A stretch of DNA of 64,000 nucleotides from Ophioceras dolichostomum (lineage: Eukaryota > Ascomycota > Sordariomycetes > Magnaporthales > Ophioceraceae). Shown piece after piece: positions 47,401 through 60,554 of the stretch. Each line of letters begins with the position of its first letter. Within the stretch, counting starts at the first letter, position 1. The stretch covers positions 1 through 64,000 of the forward strand of contig PYST01000078.1 of the NCBI GenBank assembly GCA_003049485.1, read 5' to 3'. The translations under genes were made by a program, and so were the position numbers. The notes under the pieces were generated by a model that worked only from the letters and a program-made list of their open reading frames with translations, had not been told where the DNA came from and made no database searches.

Positions 47401-50400
47401 CGGGTTTCGTCGAGGAGCGGGGTTCTTTCGCTTTCGGAAGAGAGCATCGCCGACTTCGGATAGATGTCAAGTGACCTCTCAGTTTAGATGGGGATCCGGG
47501 AGTGCGGCTTGCTGGTGGCTTGATGAGGAAGGGGAAATGGTGCTGATGATGAGTTGATAATTCGATGACAAGCGCCAGCTCCTTCCGGGCAGCCATGTAC
47601 CACAGACCTTACCTGCCCGCCTGCCCGCTCAGCCGTCGGTCGATCTCGAGCCAAGTCAGTCGCTCGTCTCTGGAACGTGGAAGTCGCCGTAGCCCCTAGC
47701 CTAAGCCTCCTCTCCCTACAAATGAAGAAAAGGCGGGACGGAGGTAAGAAAGAAGATTACATGCTTCCACTTGGTGCGTCGTATAATCCGTAAGATGGCA
47801 CTGGACGGACGACAATGTGGGCGGCTACATACCTTTGTACACACAATTACTACCGTGATATGAACTTTGGTTCACCTGCTACACGACGGACGCGTGCCCA
47901 TCACACTTATCGTACGAAGAGTAGTTTTACAACGATTACATAGTGCCATAATAACCGTACGCCGGTGTGTGCAGGCCGAGGAGAGGAGGCCAGGCAGGTA
48001 GGTTCGCAGCTAGCCGGTCATGTCATTCCCGAACTGGTTTCCGCTTGCAGAGACAAAATTACGTTGACACACGGCCGGAAGGCCGGTCAGAAAAGGGCTG
48101 CATCCCCATTCTGCAACGCTTCTGCAGCTGGTATATAGGCTGTAATCCCGAGGGACAGCAGGACTGGCCAGGACAGGTCAGGAAGGACGCAACGGCGGAC
48201 GGACAGCCGGCTAGCCTGCCTGCCTTATTACCTAGGTCCCAACTCTCAACAATGAAGCTCGCGGGATTTGGTACTAATCTAATACACACATAAACGGGAA
48301 GGGAAAGCCCCCAAATTGCCGCCGCGGGACGGCTATTCATGGTGCTGGCGCTCCTCCCTTCCTCCCACTTCCTGCTGCAGCCATTGATGCTGCCCGTCTC
48401 GCCGTTTTTTGGACGTATCCTAACTGGGCAAGAGGACGGCTGGGAGCGGGCTGGGCAGGGCAGGGCACGATTTAAGAAAAGGACACATCGGGGCAGCAGA
48501 GGAAGCCGGCCCAGAACTTTTCGCCTTTCTGTTCTGTTATTATTCGTGGCCAAAATAAATTGAGGCCGGGAGAGAATTGTATATACTGCATCCAAACCAT
48601 GTTGTCGTTGTTTGTGGATTGCCGAGAAGGGCAATCCGTTCTTACCCAAGCAATCAACTACAGGGCTGGTGCCCGGGAACAACAAGACGAAGAAGCGGGG
48701 GGTCAACCCAGAACTGGTCCGTGGAAGGCAGGCAGGATGTAACAGATACCAGCTGGGAGGGGCACTCAAGCGGTGTCCGTTCGCACGCATCTGTGTGTCG
48801 CGAGAACCTGGCGGCCTGGCAGACCCACATCATTGTTCTTTTCACCACTCCGTATCTCGCTCCGTCTATCACGCTGTGCTCCGTACACCGTACGCACTGC
48901 GCAGTGGGCAGACAGGCGGGCTATCGAGGTCGGACCCAAGGGAAAGAGGGTCAACACGGTGGCCGGCGCACGAGAAGTAACACCAATAAACTCCTTGTTG
49001 AGGGCCTCAGATGACTCGGCGGATGACTTGGGGAATATGCGGTAAAGCCTATCCATCAACCGTCGCCAGTCGCCAACCCCTCCCTTTCCAACACTCCCCC
49101 TCCATTACTGATCGATCCCACAATCCGTCGGGACTTGCAACCAAGGTGAGTCCAAGTACGTAGGGGAGGCACAAAGATACTAACGTAAGAATTCGAAGCA
49201 TGTACTCGAGTACTCGCTCGTCCCCCCGTCGCTGCCTCCCCCGTCTGACAGGTGGGCGGGAGTCCCAGGCCAGTCCGGGTCGGTGTGCATACTGCGTACT
49301 GCATTCTTACCATCTACGGACAGCGCGTACGTCCGTATGTACGTGCCCTCACGCGGGGAGTTAAGGAATGACTGGCGGTAGGCAGGTAGGTTGGCATAAG
49401 TGAGAAAACAAAAAGAGAAAGGTTCGCGGAGACCAGCCCGTTTGAGAGCCTCACTAGGTACACCATTAATCGTGGTTCGTACAACTTGCCGCATTCTTCG
49501 GCTCTCAATATCCTGCTGGCTGGCTGCTTGCTTGGTTGCCTACGACAGGACTTGCTGCTTTGCCCTTGCCTGTCAGATGTCAGATAGACCCTATTGATTG
49601 CTCAGGCCGCCTTGCTGACACCAGAAGGGACGACCATCGGCTACCTGCTGCGAGGGGTAGTGGTGTTGTTGAGATTAATAAAAGAGGTATTCATTCCTCA
49701 TGTCATGGTTCATGAGTGCCGTAGGTAGGGAGAAACAGGCAGCTAGCAATTGCGGCAAGCTCGCATGGGCGACAGAAACGAGAAGCAGAAGCGATGGCCG
49801 CCGATGCATGTACATACTGTCAGTCTGTCTTGTCATGTTCATTCCACCAAATTGTCGGTGAGTCTGACCTTGCACGCCCGACAATGGTGGGCTGGGCTAC
49901 GGCTGGGCGCTCTCCACAACAGCAGTACTTGCACGAAAGCTCCTGAAAGATGGATGAAAGCATGGGGAAAGAGAGAAGAGCTGCCTTCGCTTGTATCGGG
50001 TACAAGTCGCAATCCCATCTTTCGCGCAATGAATGACACACAAGCGAGCAATGCCCCTCCCACAGTAACCTCATAGGGCTCCTCAGAGGAGTCCTCACCC
50101 CTGAGTTGTCATAATAAATGAGCCCGTTAACCCGTTCAGGTTCATCGGGTTCAGAGACGGACACACGCGAACAAAGGACGACTGTGGTAGTGCGGCATCA
50201 GCGGGCACCTGCAAGACAGGGCAAGGATCACTTGGAAAAAGGACTGGGCAGGGGCCCTCTGCCCTTTGTTGCTGGACCACGGTGGGGTGTGCGGGAATCG
50301 CTCTTGTCTTGGCCCGACTGGGGACAGTGCAGATTTCGTCCATTGGCACAGTCAGGGTAGGGCGGAATCCACAACGGACGGCTGGGTGGAGAATTGGAGT

Positions 50401-50985
50401 CTTGGACATGCACCCACGCGCCACCCCTCTCCCCTCTTTACGCGCACACCCCCAGTACCCACCCACTTTCCACACCTCCCAAGACTCCCGCCTCCCACAA
50501 GCAGGACAGGGCTCTTGGCTGGCTGGCTGGCTGGCAAAGGGTTGGGGTGGGGACAAGGGAAAGAAGCAAGACCACCAGCGAAAGATTTGGCGGGAGAGAG
50601 AAGGACGGAGGGAACTTCGAGAAAAAAAAGAAATGTTAAAAATAAGAAAAGAAAATAATAAAATAATAAAATAATGTCTCTAGGCTGACAGGGGTGGTGG
50701 TGGCCTAGGAAGAGCCTATTACTACCGAACCACAAGTGCCCTGGCACCTGGCAGCACGTTGCCCTATTCCGACACATCATCTCCCCTTCGACATACTACT
50801 TCTTCCATCTCGTCCATCCTGTTTGCGGTTTGAACTATTGCATTGCAGCAGTGCAGCCAGCCAGTAACATCGCAGCCATCAGCACCTACACAGTTCATCC
50901 AGGAGGATGTAGTAGCCAGCCAGGCAGTCAGCCGTACATACAGAAAGTACTTGTATTCGAGCACTCCCCTCCCTCCTTCCCATCC
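41421..50985. other. Gene-poor tract, part 2
   Basis: Continuation of the gene-free DNA. The longest frames (for example minus 45552-44710 and minus 48790-48059) are low-complexity or have no recognisable domain. Simple features include a T-rich tract at about 43325-43350, repeated GGGCAGG words near 44855-44880 and a CCTACCTAGGTACCTA word at about 46236-46256. No gene called. Confidence 0.5.
46092..46118. repeat. 10-bp tandem repeat (GACGGGACCT), about 2.6 copies
   Basis: GACGGGACCT occurs twice in tandem, followed by a partial GACGGACC. Minor feature in gene-free DNA. Confidence 0.8.
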
Positions 50986-50989
50986 CACA

Positions 50990-51130
50990 CAAGATCTCGA
51001 TCTTGTCCTCCCTTATTAAAACTTCCCTCCTCCTCCTTCCTACCTTTCTGTCTTTCTCTCCCTCTCTCTCTCTCCCGATTCCTTCCTTCATTTCCCTTTC
51101 TATTCTAATCTCCCTACCTCCATACCTGAC
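50990..51130 (+). promoter_or_regulatory. Pyrimidine-rich tract in the presumed promoter of the C2H2 gene
   Basis: About 130 bp of almost uninterrupted C/T on the plus strand, including a (CT)n core around 51058-51076. Such tracts commonly lie at or just upstream of transcription starts in filamentous ascomycetes. Assignment to the gene at 53200 is by orientation and lack of any other plus-strand gene. Confidence 0.35.
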
Positions 51131-52057
51131 CTACCCATCTTCTCTCCACCCAAGGTCACTCCTCCTCCGCTCCCTACACTCCAAAACCGACAACCAGCCA
51201 GTCCGGTCCTTTCCGTCTTGTCGGTGTCCCCCGCTGCATGCCGTCACATCTGCAGCATCGTAGTGTCGGAGGAAGAAGAAAGGAATATAGGGAAAGGAGG
51301 GACAAGAACATCCGAAATACCACAGTGCAGTAGGGCGGATAAAACGAACGAGTCGTGCATGCTTGCGTGCTGCCATTGATCGTTCCACCGCCGTCATCTG
51401 CTTGCCCGCCCGTGGTTTCCTGCTAGTTGGTCCCATCGAGCTATTACTGTACTAGAGCTGGTTAGGTAGCTGTTTCCAGCCCAGTGCAGCCCAGCAGCCC
51501 AGCATCGGCCACCCACCCGACTTTGACTTGTTCTCCTAGGGCTGAGAGCAGCAGCACGACACGACAGCAACGAACGAACGACAAGAAAAAAAAAATCGGT
51601 CGTCATCAAAAATTTCCAGCCAGCCCAGACGCGACGCCGCCGCAGGCAGCCCGCCCGCCCCGTCGTCGAACAACACCCGTCAGTTCCCAAAAACGAGTTC
51701 GAACCAGCCGGAACGAAAACCACCCTCCTTTTCCAGCTCGCACTCCTGTCGTTCTCTCGCTTTCCGTCCCATCCCGTGCGAGGCGAGAGCACCCCCGGCC
51801 CTCAGTCAGTCCATTTTGTTTGCTCGGTTCGTTCGTTTACTCCGCCACTTTCTGTGTTTCTCTCGTGCGAAAGCGAGCGAGCGAGTGAGAGATAGGAGAA
51901 GCGACCAGTTCTTCCGTCTATCATTTTCGATCACGCCTTTTTTTAACCCTCTTTTCTTCTTCGGAGACCTGTTTTCTTTCTTAAATTCTCCGTCCCGTAT
52001 ATCGGATTGCAACGAGGGAACGTGACGTCTCATCCATCAATCTACCATCATCGATCG

Positions 52058-52755
52058 GTAAGTGCATGCAACCGCTTTTCTTCCTTATTTTTGGCTCATC
52101 ATCAGTTTTTCTTTTTGTGTTGTGTGAGTGTAATACGTAACAGTTGGGGAGGAGAAAGGAGGAGGGGCGTGTGCTTTTGTTTCTTCGTCTCTTCTGTTTG
52201 TCTTTCTTATTCCAATGTCTTGCTTTCCGTACGGGATGCATTTTATTGGCATTTGGCGCAGATTTACGAATACGGCCTCCTGGCTGGGCTGGAGGGATGA
52301 GAGAACCCTGCGAGGCCTGCAGCAGCTTCGAATCCTGTTTGGGTGTGCAGGCGTGCATTTTTTATTTTATTTATTTTCTTTGTTTTGTTTTAATTGTTGA
52401 GCTCCTCGGGTTCTCGGTCTAGCAGTTTCGGGTTTGGCTTGGGGCCCTGTTTTTTTTTTTTTTTTTTTTTTTTTTTGGGGGTGGTTCTTTCCTGGGACCC
52501 AGGTGCAGCCAGCTCCTTCCTGCCCTAAAAATCGGGCCCGCCCCTCCCTCCAACTCCTGCCTCCTCCTGCCCACTGGTGTGTCGTTACCCTCGATATACT
52601 CTTGGCCGGTCGCTATTTCAGCATAAACAGCCATCCGCACCGGATCTGGGAGGATATTCGGATCTGGGCTGCCACCACCTCTTTTTTTTTTTTTTGTGTG
52701 CCCTTCCTTTTTCTTTTCTTCACCCTCTTGACGCAATCTTTCTAACAAATACAAG
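52058..52755 (+). other. Probable 5' UTR intron of the C2H2 zinc-finger gene
   Basis: A strong donor GTAAGT at 52058 (context GATCG/GTAAGTGC) and a near-perfect 3' end (TTCTAACAAATACAAG, CTAAC branch point 8 bases before AG) at 52755 define a 698-nt intron. The stretch after it (52756-53199) contains no ATG, so the first ATG downstream is the start of the zinc-finger protein. RNA evidence is not available here. Confidence 0.5.
52450..52476. repeat. Poly(T) tract (27 T)
   Basis: Homopolymer inside the presumed 5' UTR intron. Length may be unreliable because of sequencing slippage. Confidence 0.9.
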
Positions 52756-53199
52756 GTGGTCTCTCCTGTCTCTCCTCTCCCCCTTCTCCTTCCCAAGCTT
52801 CCTGGCTCCTCCGCTCTACTCCTCGGGAGTCCCGAAATCCCTTCGCCTCGGTTCAGCAAGCCCAGCAAGCCCAGCAAGCAGTCGTCGTTGGACGTCGGGG
52901 AATATCAAGACCGCCTTCTCCCGCCTTACCGCCTCCCCCTTCTCCCATTGCTCTCCCTGTTCAGCTGGAGCCAAGAGATTTAAGGGTGGCGAGCCTCGAC
53001 TTCGGCGACCACACACACGGAACACAAGCTAGCTCCCCGCCACGATCGAGTGCGAAAACTGATATCCACCCCGTATCCCTTGCGTCGGTTTTCGCCCCCT
53101 CCTCGGAAGGACGCGACACGACACACGAGACACTTATTCTCCCCCTATCCTCCCTCTCCTTGCCTCCCGCACCTCCAGGACAGGCACACATTCCCAGAT

Positions 53200-55752
53200 A
53201 TGGAGATCCCAACAAGACGAAGGGACCCGCCTCCCGGGCTTCCCTCCATGCCCCCCATGCCATCAATCTTCGTTGGTGACGGCAGCGGTCCCTCCCCATC
53301 ACGAGGAATGGGCTTCGGCGCTTCAAATAGACCCGGCTTCTCCTCCTTCTCACCGCCAGTGTTAATACCAAACTCCTCCCGCAACTACGAGGAGCCGCCG
53401 CCGCCGCTTCCCCCACCTCGTTACGTCCCTATTGACGGTCCTGTTGCCGACCACCGCCCCGTCTTTCCCGAGCCCAATATCCGCCACGACACGTCAATGT
53501 CCGCTGGGTCTGGTTACTTCAGTAGCTTGAATGGGAGCCTCAACGACAGCATGAAGAGGGAGATGCGATGGGGCCGCAACGACCGTGACGAGGGCTACGG
53601 GAGCATGTCTTCCACCAGGTGAGTGGTCCTTCTCTCTACAACCGTCTCCAGCTTCCCAAATCACCAGTCCGTCTAACAGTGGATGCCCTTGCCTCCCTCT
53701 TCAACATAGGTCACAAAACTCGATCCCAACCAGGTTCGGTATCTCGCACGACAAGTTCCAGTTCAGACCATCAGTCGACGCGTACGACTCGGCGCAGCTC
53801 CAGAAGCTCAACTCCCACAGGAACCTGAACAACCGCTCGCCGCCTCACCGTTCCTCTCTCAGCTCTTCCGACAGCTCTTCTCACATTCCCGCTTCGGCCG
53901 CCGAGCGCCAGAGGCTAAAGCCGCTCTCGCTCCCCACAAGACCAAAGCACACCTCGTTGCTCGACTCGCCGAACAGATACACTGAGACCCCACTGCGCTC
54001 CGCCATCTCTCCCCGCAGCACGCCCTTCGGCGGCCTCGAAAGCCTGCCAGGCGTCGGGATCGGAGACTTCGAGCGGTCTCCCATCTCGCGGTACAGCAGG
54101 ACTACTGACGGCGGCAGGACAGCCGACACGCCCGATGACGCAACGGTCTCCACCCAAGGCAGCTACGAGATGGATGTGGATGACACCGATTTCCCTATGG
54201 AGGAGACATCACGACTGCGCATCGACGACCAGGCCCGCAGCGAGTTCCAGCACGCCACCGGCCTGAAGCGTCGCGCTTCGTCCCCGCCCCTCGGAGATGA
54301 ACCCCTTGGCGCCCCGCCGTCGACGAACGATATGCTGCGGCGGCGCGAGGCCGGTGCTTCCCGCGGCTCGCCTACGCCTCGACTGTCATCCATCCCGCAA
54401 GGCTCGTCCATGACGTCGCCTGCTGGTGGCCACAGTGGATCCTTCGCCTCCAACCTGTCGCTGGCAGCGAGCAGCCTGAACAGCGTTAATTCATTCGGTC
54501 CCTCGGGCGAACGGCGGTCACCAGGCGGCCTCAGCCCTAGCAATGGTGCTGGTGGTGGTTTGTCGCCCACCGAACCGTCGTCCTGTGGATCACCGTTCGG
54601 CACGCCGATTTCGCTTACAGCCTCGCCGCGCTCGTCGGTCTCCTCCCGCACTCCGCACAACCGCACACTCAGCGGCCAGGACAGGGACAGGCAGCAGCAA
54701 CAACACCAGGCGCCGCCGCCACCACCACAGCTGCAGCAGCCACTTGCGTCTCCTCGCAAGCTCTCCGATCTGCCGAAGGTCAACGTCTCTCGGATCTCGG
54801 GATTCTTCATGTGCGAGTGCTGCCCCAAGAAACCCAAGAAGTTCGAGACGCAAGAAGCGCTTAGGTACGTTTCCCTAAACAGAACCTCCTCATCTCCATG
54901 TTTTTGGATTTTTGGCCCCCTCTGAGTCACATCCCCTCCCCTACCGCCGCCGGTTTTCTCCCCCTTACCTAGCCCAGGTGTGCACGGATCCACCCATACT
55001 GGGGCCCCACCTCCCAGGATCCTTTATGAATGGGGCCATTCGTGGTTCCCTCCGCACCCAACTGGACTGATGGGATCACTGATCCCTCGGGTCAGCCGAA
55101 GGAAGAGCGAGCAGGCACATTCTCCATTTTCGGCATCCCGCCTTTCCCCTGCACCTTATCGCCTGGTCCGTTCATTCTAACCCGCACATTTGTGCTAACA
55201 CTGTTCTGCATCAAACCCTCCAGTCACCACGAAGCCGAGAAGCAGTACGAGTGCTCCTTCTGCGGCAATCGGTTCAAGAACAAGAATGAAGCCGAGCGTC
55301 ACCAGAACAGCCTCCACGTACGGCGGCACAGCTGGTCATGTAGCGCGCTGTCGAGCTGGTCTCGGGCGTTCCACGAGTCGACGAACCAGCCCGGGAGGAT
55401 GGACACGTGCGGCTACTGCGGGCGCGAGTTTTCGCGCAGCGGTCCCCCCGCTCGGAGCAGCCCCCCCGGCTCGGCCGGCAGCGGTGTCTGGACGGCGACG
55501 GATCACGACTGGGAAGAGCGTGTCCGCCACCTGACAGACGCGCACAAGTTCCGCGAATGCAACTCGAGTAAGAAGTTCTACAGAGCCGACCACTTCCGCC
55601 AGCACCTCAAGCACAGCCACGCGGGCACGTCGGGGAAGTGGACCAACATGCTCGAGACCGCCTGCATGCTCGAGGAGGAGCCGCCCATGCCTATGCAATC
55701 ATCACCGGGTGTCGGGACTGGGACGGGCATGGGAATGATGTCGTCGCGATGA
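53200..55752 (+). CDS. C2H2 zinc-finger transcription factor
   Basis: Three exons: 53200-53618, 53710-54864 and 55224-55752, giving 700 residues. Donors are GTGAGT and GTACGT; intron 2 is long (359 nt). The first 500 residues are a disordered Ser/Pro/Gly-rich region with poly-Pro and poly-Gln runs. The C-terminal DNA-binding part begins MCECCPKKPKKFETQEAL, continues across the splice as SHHEAEKQ, then a canonical finger YECSFCGNRF...H...H (about 533-556) and a degenerate fungal-type array: CGYCGREFSR, W..RV.HL.D.HKFREC, and KKFYRADHFRQHLKHSH. This arrangement is common in uncharacterised fungal C2H2 regulators. Expected nuclear; target genes unknown. It sits at the edge of a long gene-poor tract and has an ATG-free proximal leader. 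Confidence 0.88.
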
Positions 55753-55784
55753 TCCGAGAACAGAAAAGGAAACGAAAAAAGAAA

Positions 55785-55786
<2 letters not shown>

Positions 55787-55836
<50 letters not shown>
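55787..55836. repeat. (GA)25 microsatellite in the 3' flank of the C2H2 gene
   Basis: Twenty-five GA dinucleotides starting 34 bp after the stop codon, preceded by A/G-rich DNA. It would lie in the 3' UTR of the mRNA. Confidence 0.9.
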
Positions 55837-55838
<2 letters not shown>

Positions 55839-57141
55839 CTTGGAGATAGCCAGCGTTACAGTGAGCGCCCACATGTCATCCCATCCGTCACAGCCTCGCA
55901 GCTCTCGTCATCCTCGAGGAAGAAGAATCCGACCCAAAAACGATAGCCCGNGACGGACTACTACTGCGTGATCTTTTTTTCTTTCTTTTTTGGCTTGTGT
56001 GGCTTTATTGCATGCATGCATACATCATGGCACTTTATAACGACATGGTACACGTACAATACCAGGCGATGGAGTTAGGGCGTTGGTGGGGGATAATAAT
56101 GATCAATGGATTGATGGATGATGGGGCCGCCGGCAAGGAGGTAGCAGGAACGGGTGAGAGAACGGCGTTTACAGCAAAATCGACATCGGAGAACAGCACA
56201 GGTCGCTCGCCGAAACCGCCGCCATCACTTACGCGAACAGACAATCCCGAAAGCAGACGACAACAGAGGCATGAATCAATGGATGAATTGAACCTCAATC
56301 GTGGATCTGTGCGGCCTCCTTGAGTGAGGGACTCCTCCCAAAAAAGAAAGGAGAAGGGAACATACAAAAGAAAGATCGGCCGCCCGCAAAGTTCATCGTT
56401 TCGATGGCCTGTTGGTGGTGGCCCATTGCAGGAGCCCTCGGTGACGATACTTCGGCAACTTTGGCACCTGTGACACCTTTAGAGGCACCTTTGTGACAGC
56501 TACAGCCAAATATATTTACCTTACTCAGCCCAATAATGGGCGATATTTTGACGAATTGACTCCTCAATCCTTTACCGTCCGACCAAATTGGGACCTACTT
56601 TCTGCCTGCCTCTCACTCGCAAGCCCGTGATGCTCCTCCTCATACGTCACCAACTGGTCCGCCTTACCCCTTGCTGGCCTTGCGAGGCTTAGCTTCCTTA
56701 CGAGATGGAACCATGTGACTACCGGGACCTGGTCCGGGACCTGGTCAGGTAGGTCCTCTGTGCAAAGTACCTGCCATCCTTTTGTGTGCGTCCATGACTC
56801 CTTGGCCTTGTGTCGGCCCTACTGAAGTCGTACTCTCCCGCCGCCGCCTCCCTCAGATTCTTGTTGTGGTCCTGTCGTGGTCCCCCTCCTCCGAGTCCTC
56901 CGTGCCTCCTACTCTGCCACTTTCTCCATCCAACCCAACCAATCCGACCATAACCGGCGGAGTTTTGCATGCGCGACTTTGTTGCTTCTGGGTGAGCGGA
57001 ACTTACCGATGTCTCGTGGTGTCCGACCGACAAGGAGGCGAGTTCTCGTTTCCGAATTGCTTCACCGAGGGACCATCCGGTGCGGGCCTTTTTTTTTTCT
57101 TTTTTTTTCTTAGGCATGTACTCGTATGCGAGAGCACGCAA

Positions 57142-57161
57142 GGGGGGGGGGNNNNNNNNNN

Positions 57162-57201
<40 letters not shown>
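57142..57201. other. Poly(G) tract with a 10-N gap (57152-57161)
   Basis: Ten G precede ten N, and forty G follow. It is either a real long G tract or an artefact such as two-colour sequencing G-calls at read ends joined during scaffolding. Frames running across it are artefacts. Confidence 0.9.
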
Positions 57202-57203
<2 letters not shown>

Positions 57204-59507
57204 AAAAAAAGGAAGCCAGAGAGAACTCGAACCAAGAAATCCGACCCTTTCCACTCTGGTAATCCCTTGCCCTTATCCTCCCTCGCCCATCGCCGCCTTT
57301 TAAGACCGGAGATATTTCACACGTGTTGCGGGCGAAGGGCTACGCTGCGCGGTGGGTAGACGGGACGGGATGTTGGGTTTACGATTGGAGAGTTTACGAA
57401 GCATCATCCTCCCCGAGCTCAGGGCTCGGGCCCGAATAGGGGAGTGTGCAAGAAGGAGTTCGGCAATCGTCCATCTAGGCAGTTGGCAAGATGGAACCTA
57501 TCAACCGTGTTGTCCGGCGCGGCTCCCCTGGGCCTCCTCCACGGCCGAGAGTGTGGCGGATGATCCGCCACCACCACCAGTCTGCCCGATTGTGGCTGCT
57601 TGGAACCTTTTTTTCCCTTCGATTTTTGGCCCCTTCTTTTGAGTGACGAACTCATTGTCTTCTTCTTTTATTCCTTGTCAATGCATGTTGATCCTCTGAA
57701 ATATTGGCGTCGAACCTCGGCAAGCCAAGGATGAAAAATTGACGTCGTCGCCGGGGTTGCCGTGTGGTACCCTTTCTCTTCCACTCCCACACCAGAGGTC
57801 ACACCATCCTCCCTCGAGAAATCAGTCCCAAAGAAAGCCATTGTTTCGCTGTGTCTGAGGAGTGTGGAATCATCAAATTGGACTACGTGCAGCGCAGGGG
57901 AACATGATTTGAATCCTCCAGCCGGGGATTGGGAACCGATACTAAATTATTGGGTAGGAGGTTAAACGGCGACAGCGGCATTGCCTTTGCGTTGCATCTG
58001 ACCTTGTGCGCCATTCGCGCCAGCTCAGCAAACGCACGCACACACTCACGAACCTAGCGTGCATGCTGTGGCATTGCATAATTGCCGTGCTATTGTTGTT
58101 CAAGCTGGGTTGCTGGCTATTGACATGGGGTCTCTCGCTCACCGTTCCCTCCTTTTGTTCCCTCCAATCCCCTGCAGCCGAAGAAGCGGGCGACGACGGA
58201 CAAACGACATGCGGGAGATGGCTGCTGCCGACTGGCCACAGTGCCAGGCCGCGCAGGCATTAATGCCTGATGATAGAAGCCCGTCACTAATGACAGTTAG
58301 CAGCAGCTAGCAACGAGTTACCAAAGACGAGGGACAGACAGCGGCGGCGACCCAGTGCATCGCAGCCCAGCACCGTGCATGGTGCTCCATACCTCTCGAG
58401 CTCCGCGTGCAGGCTGGAGTCGCATCGATAGAGGGGTCCGCGATGGGATGAATCGACCAACGAGCAGACGCGGAAACGAGAAGGAATGTCTTCAGTTGGC
58501 GGGCCATCCAGACGGATAGGGCAGACCATACTGGCCATACCGACCAGACCATCAAATCCCGCGATCGTTGCATGCAGGTCAACGAGCAAACGAGCGAACG
58601 AAACGAAATGCACTGGCAGGAGCAGGGTTCGTTCGGTTCCGGCTGCAATGGATACTACGGATATGGGCCAACGTAGGCCTTGCCTTAGCGTGCGTTTTTG
58701 TTTGCTTTCTCATGCACGCAGAACTGCCCTGCCTGCATTGTTGCTGCAGACTGACCGCCATCCACCATAGTATAAGAGGTTGTTTGTCACTTCTCAAGTC
58801 CCCGTCGTCTCGTTTGATGGCTCCAATGAGGAGGATCCGGTGTTGATATCATCCGGGAGGTGCATCAATGATGCAAAGATGAGGGGTTCCCAACATCATC
58901 CTTCCGTCGGTTCTCGAAAGGGGCCCCCACCCCCTCCCTCCTCCCTCTCCCCTCCCCTCCCGCTCCGACTAGTGCTGCAACTCACTTGTACTACAGCGAA
59001 CGGCACCACTGCTGGTATCTTCGGACTCATGGACTGCTGTCATCATCAGTGATCGATGGAATGCTAAGAAAGCAATCAAATCAATCCACCTCCACCACCA
59101 CCCATGCCGTAGGTTGTCTCTGCCGCGTCTCTCGCGTATGGTCGGTTCAATCAGCAAGCGCATGCACATCTCTCTGCATACATCCCACCTGTATTTGTCG
59201 GCCGAGTCTGTCGCACAAACACGCACACCGGGCGTGCTTCTCCTCTTCTCTTCTCTCTTTACGCACTCAAGTCAAGCCATCAAGAACGTTGACTAGCCCC
59301 TTCTGGCTTCAACCTGCCCGTCCGCCCACGCGCAGAGCTTGCTCCTTTAGGTACTCCGGTATCGCTTGGCAGGTAGGTGTGTAGGTAGGCTAATAAACGC
59401 CTCGACGGTACTTCTGCACACTATGAAGCTCTTAAAGGGTATGCCGTGATGCCATGCCGTCAAGAGTTGGCCGAACCAGCCGGATCAGACTTCGCGGAGC
59501 TGAAGTC

Positions 59508-59510
<3 letters not shown>

Positions 59511-59541
<31 letters not shown>
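59511..59541. repeat. Poly(T) tract (31 T)
   Basis: Homopolymer in gene-free DNA. It could be a processed-transcript or retroposon tail in reverse orientation, but no matching body or target-site duplication was seen. Confidence 0.85.
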
Positions 59542-60554
59542 CCCTCTCTTCTTCTCTTCTGCATCTTCCATGCATCTTCCAAGGTACTGTACCCAGGGCA
59601 GACAATCTCCGGCGCCGGAGTCAGAGACGAAACGTCATGGCATGGTAGGCATGCAGCCAGAGGATTCAGCTCGTCAGCTTTTGCAGTGATTGAATCGGGT
59701 GCATCGTCGGCCAAAGGGGCTGACAATGGCAATAAAAAAAAGAAGAAAGTACAAGTTTCCAAATAATAACAAAAGCCCAAAAAGCAAATATACCTCCGCC
59801 TAGGCTACCTAGGGATTTGGTTCCCGCGGAGTTGATGGTGAATGGATGAATGGACTCGACTCCTGGACGGACTCAGCCCTACAAGGGTTGGGAGAGAAGA
59901 AGGACAGGCGCTGAAGGGCGCCGAAACACGAAAATAGTTTCGCTTAACGCCGGAAAGGCTTGCCCGAAGAACTCCTTAGATCTCAGAGTGCGATGTGACG
60001 GGGGCACTGAGCGGGAAGGCGGCGGGAAGCGCAAAGCGGGAACGGGATGTTCGGCCGAAGTGGCGAAAATACAAAAATGACCAGGTGTCGGCCGGTACAG
60101 ATTCTTTAGCGCTTCTTAAGTCAATGGCCCCACCAAGGAGCGCTGGTGAGCCACTCACGATCCGCCACTGGAAACATGTTGATTTCAATTTGCTGAAGTG
60201 CCAGCTGCAGAACGTGGAAATTCTCGCACGTCGACGCCGGGCAATCCACCTACCGAACCCGAATTTGATACCCCGCCGAACGCAAGCCGCAAACGCCGTA
60301 ACGACGCACCCCGCGATCCCAAAAATAACCGGGACGTTGACCGACGGACACCAAACAAAGGCATGTAACGTCCACACATGCACACACTCGCCTTCCGAGG
60401 CTTCACTTTATGGCTGGCTGTTGTTGACAATGAATGCAGATTCTCTCGCACCTCGGCAGCCCTCGGCAGCCAAGTGCGTCCGAGCCGCGATCAACACCCG
60501 ACATCGCTGGGCACAGGCACAGGTGCCAGTGACAGCCGAGGCCGTCCATCCACC

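Larger units (their letters stand above)
55753..60554. other. Intergenic region, no supported gene, with simple repeats and a gap
   Basis: About 4.8 kb between the zinc-finger and YVH1-like genes. It contains (GA)25, one ambiguous base (55951), a poly-G assembly gap, a T31 tract and several CT-rich blocks. Short frames exist on both strands but none has a family signal. The right end holds the YVH1-like promoter. Confidence 0.5.

Noticed and set aside
48059..48790. Minus-strand frame of 243 codons
   Set aside because: No conserved motif, no supported ATG context, and competing frames on the other strand.
59511..59541. Poly(T) as the tail of a minus-strand retroposon
   Set aside because: No body with coding or tRNA-like features and no flanking direct repeat could be seen.
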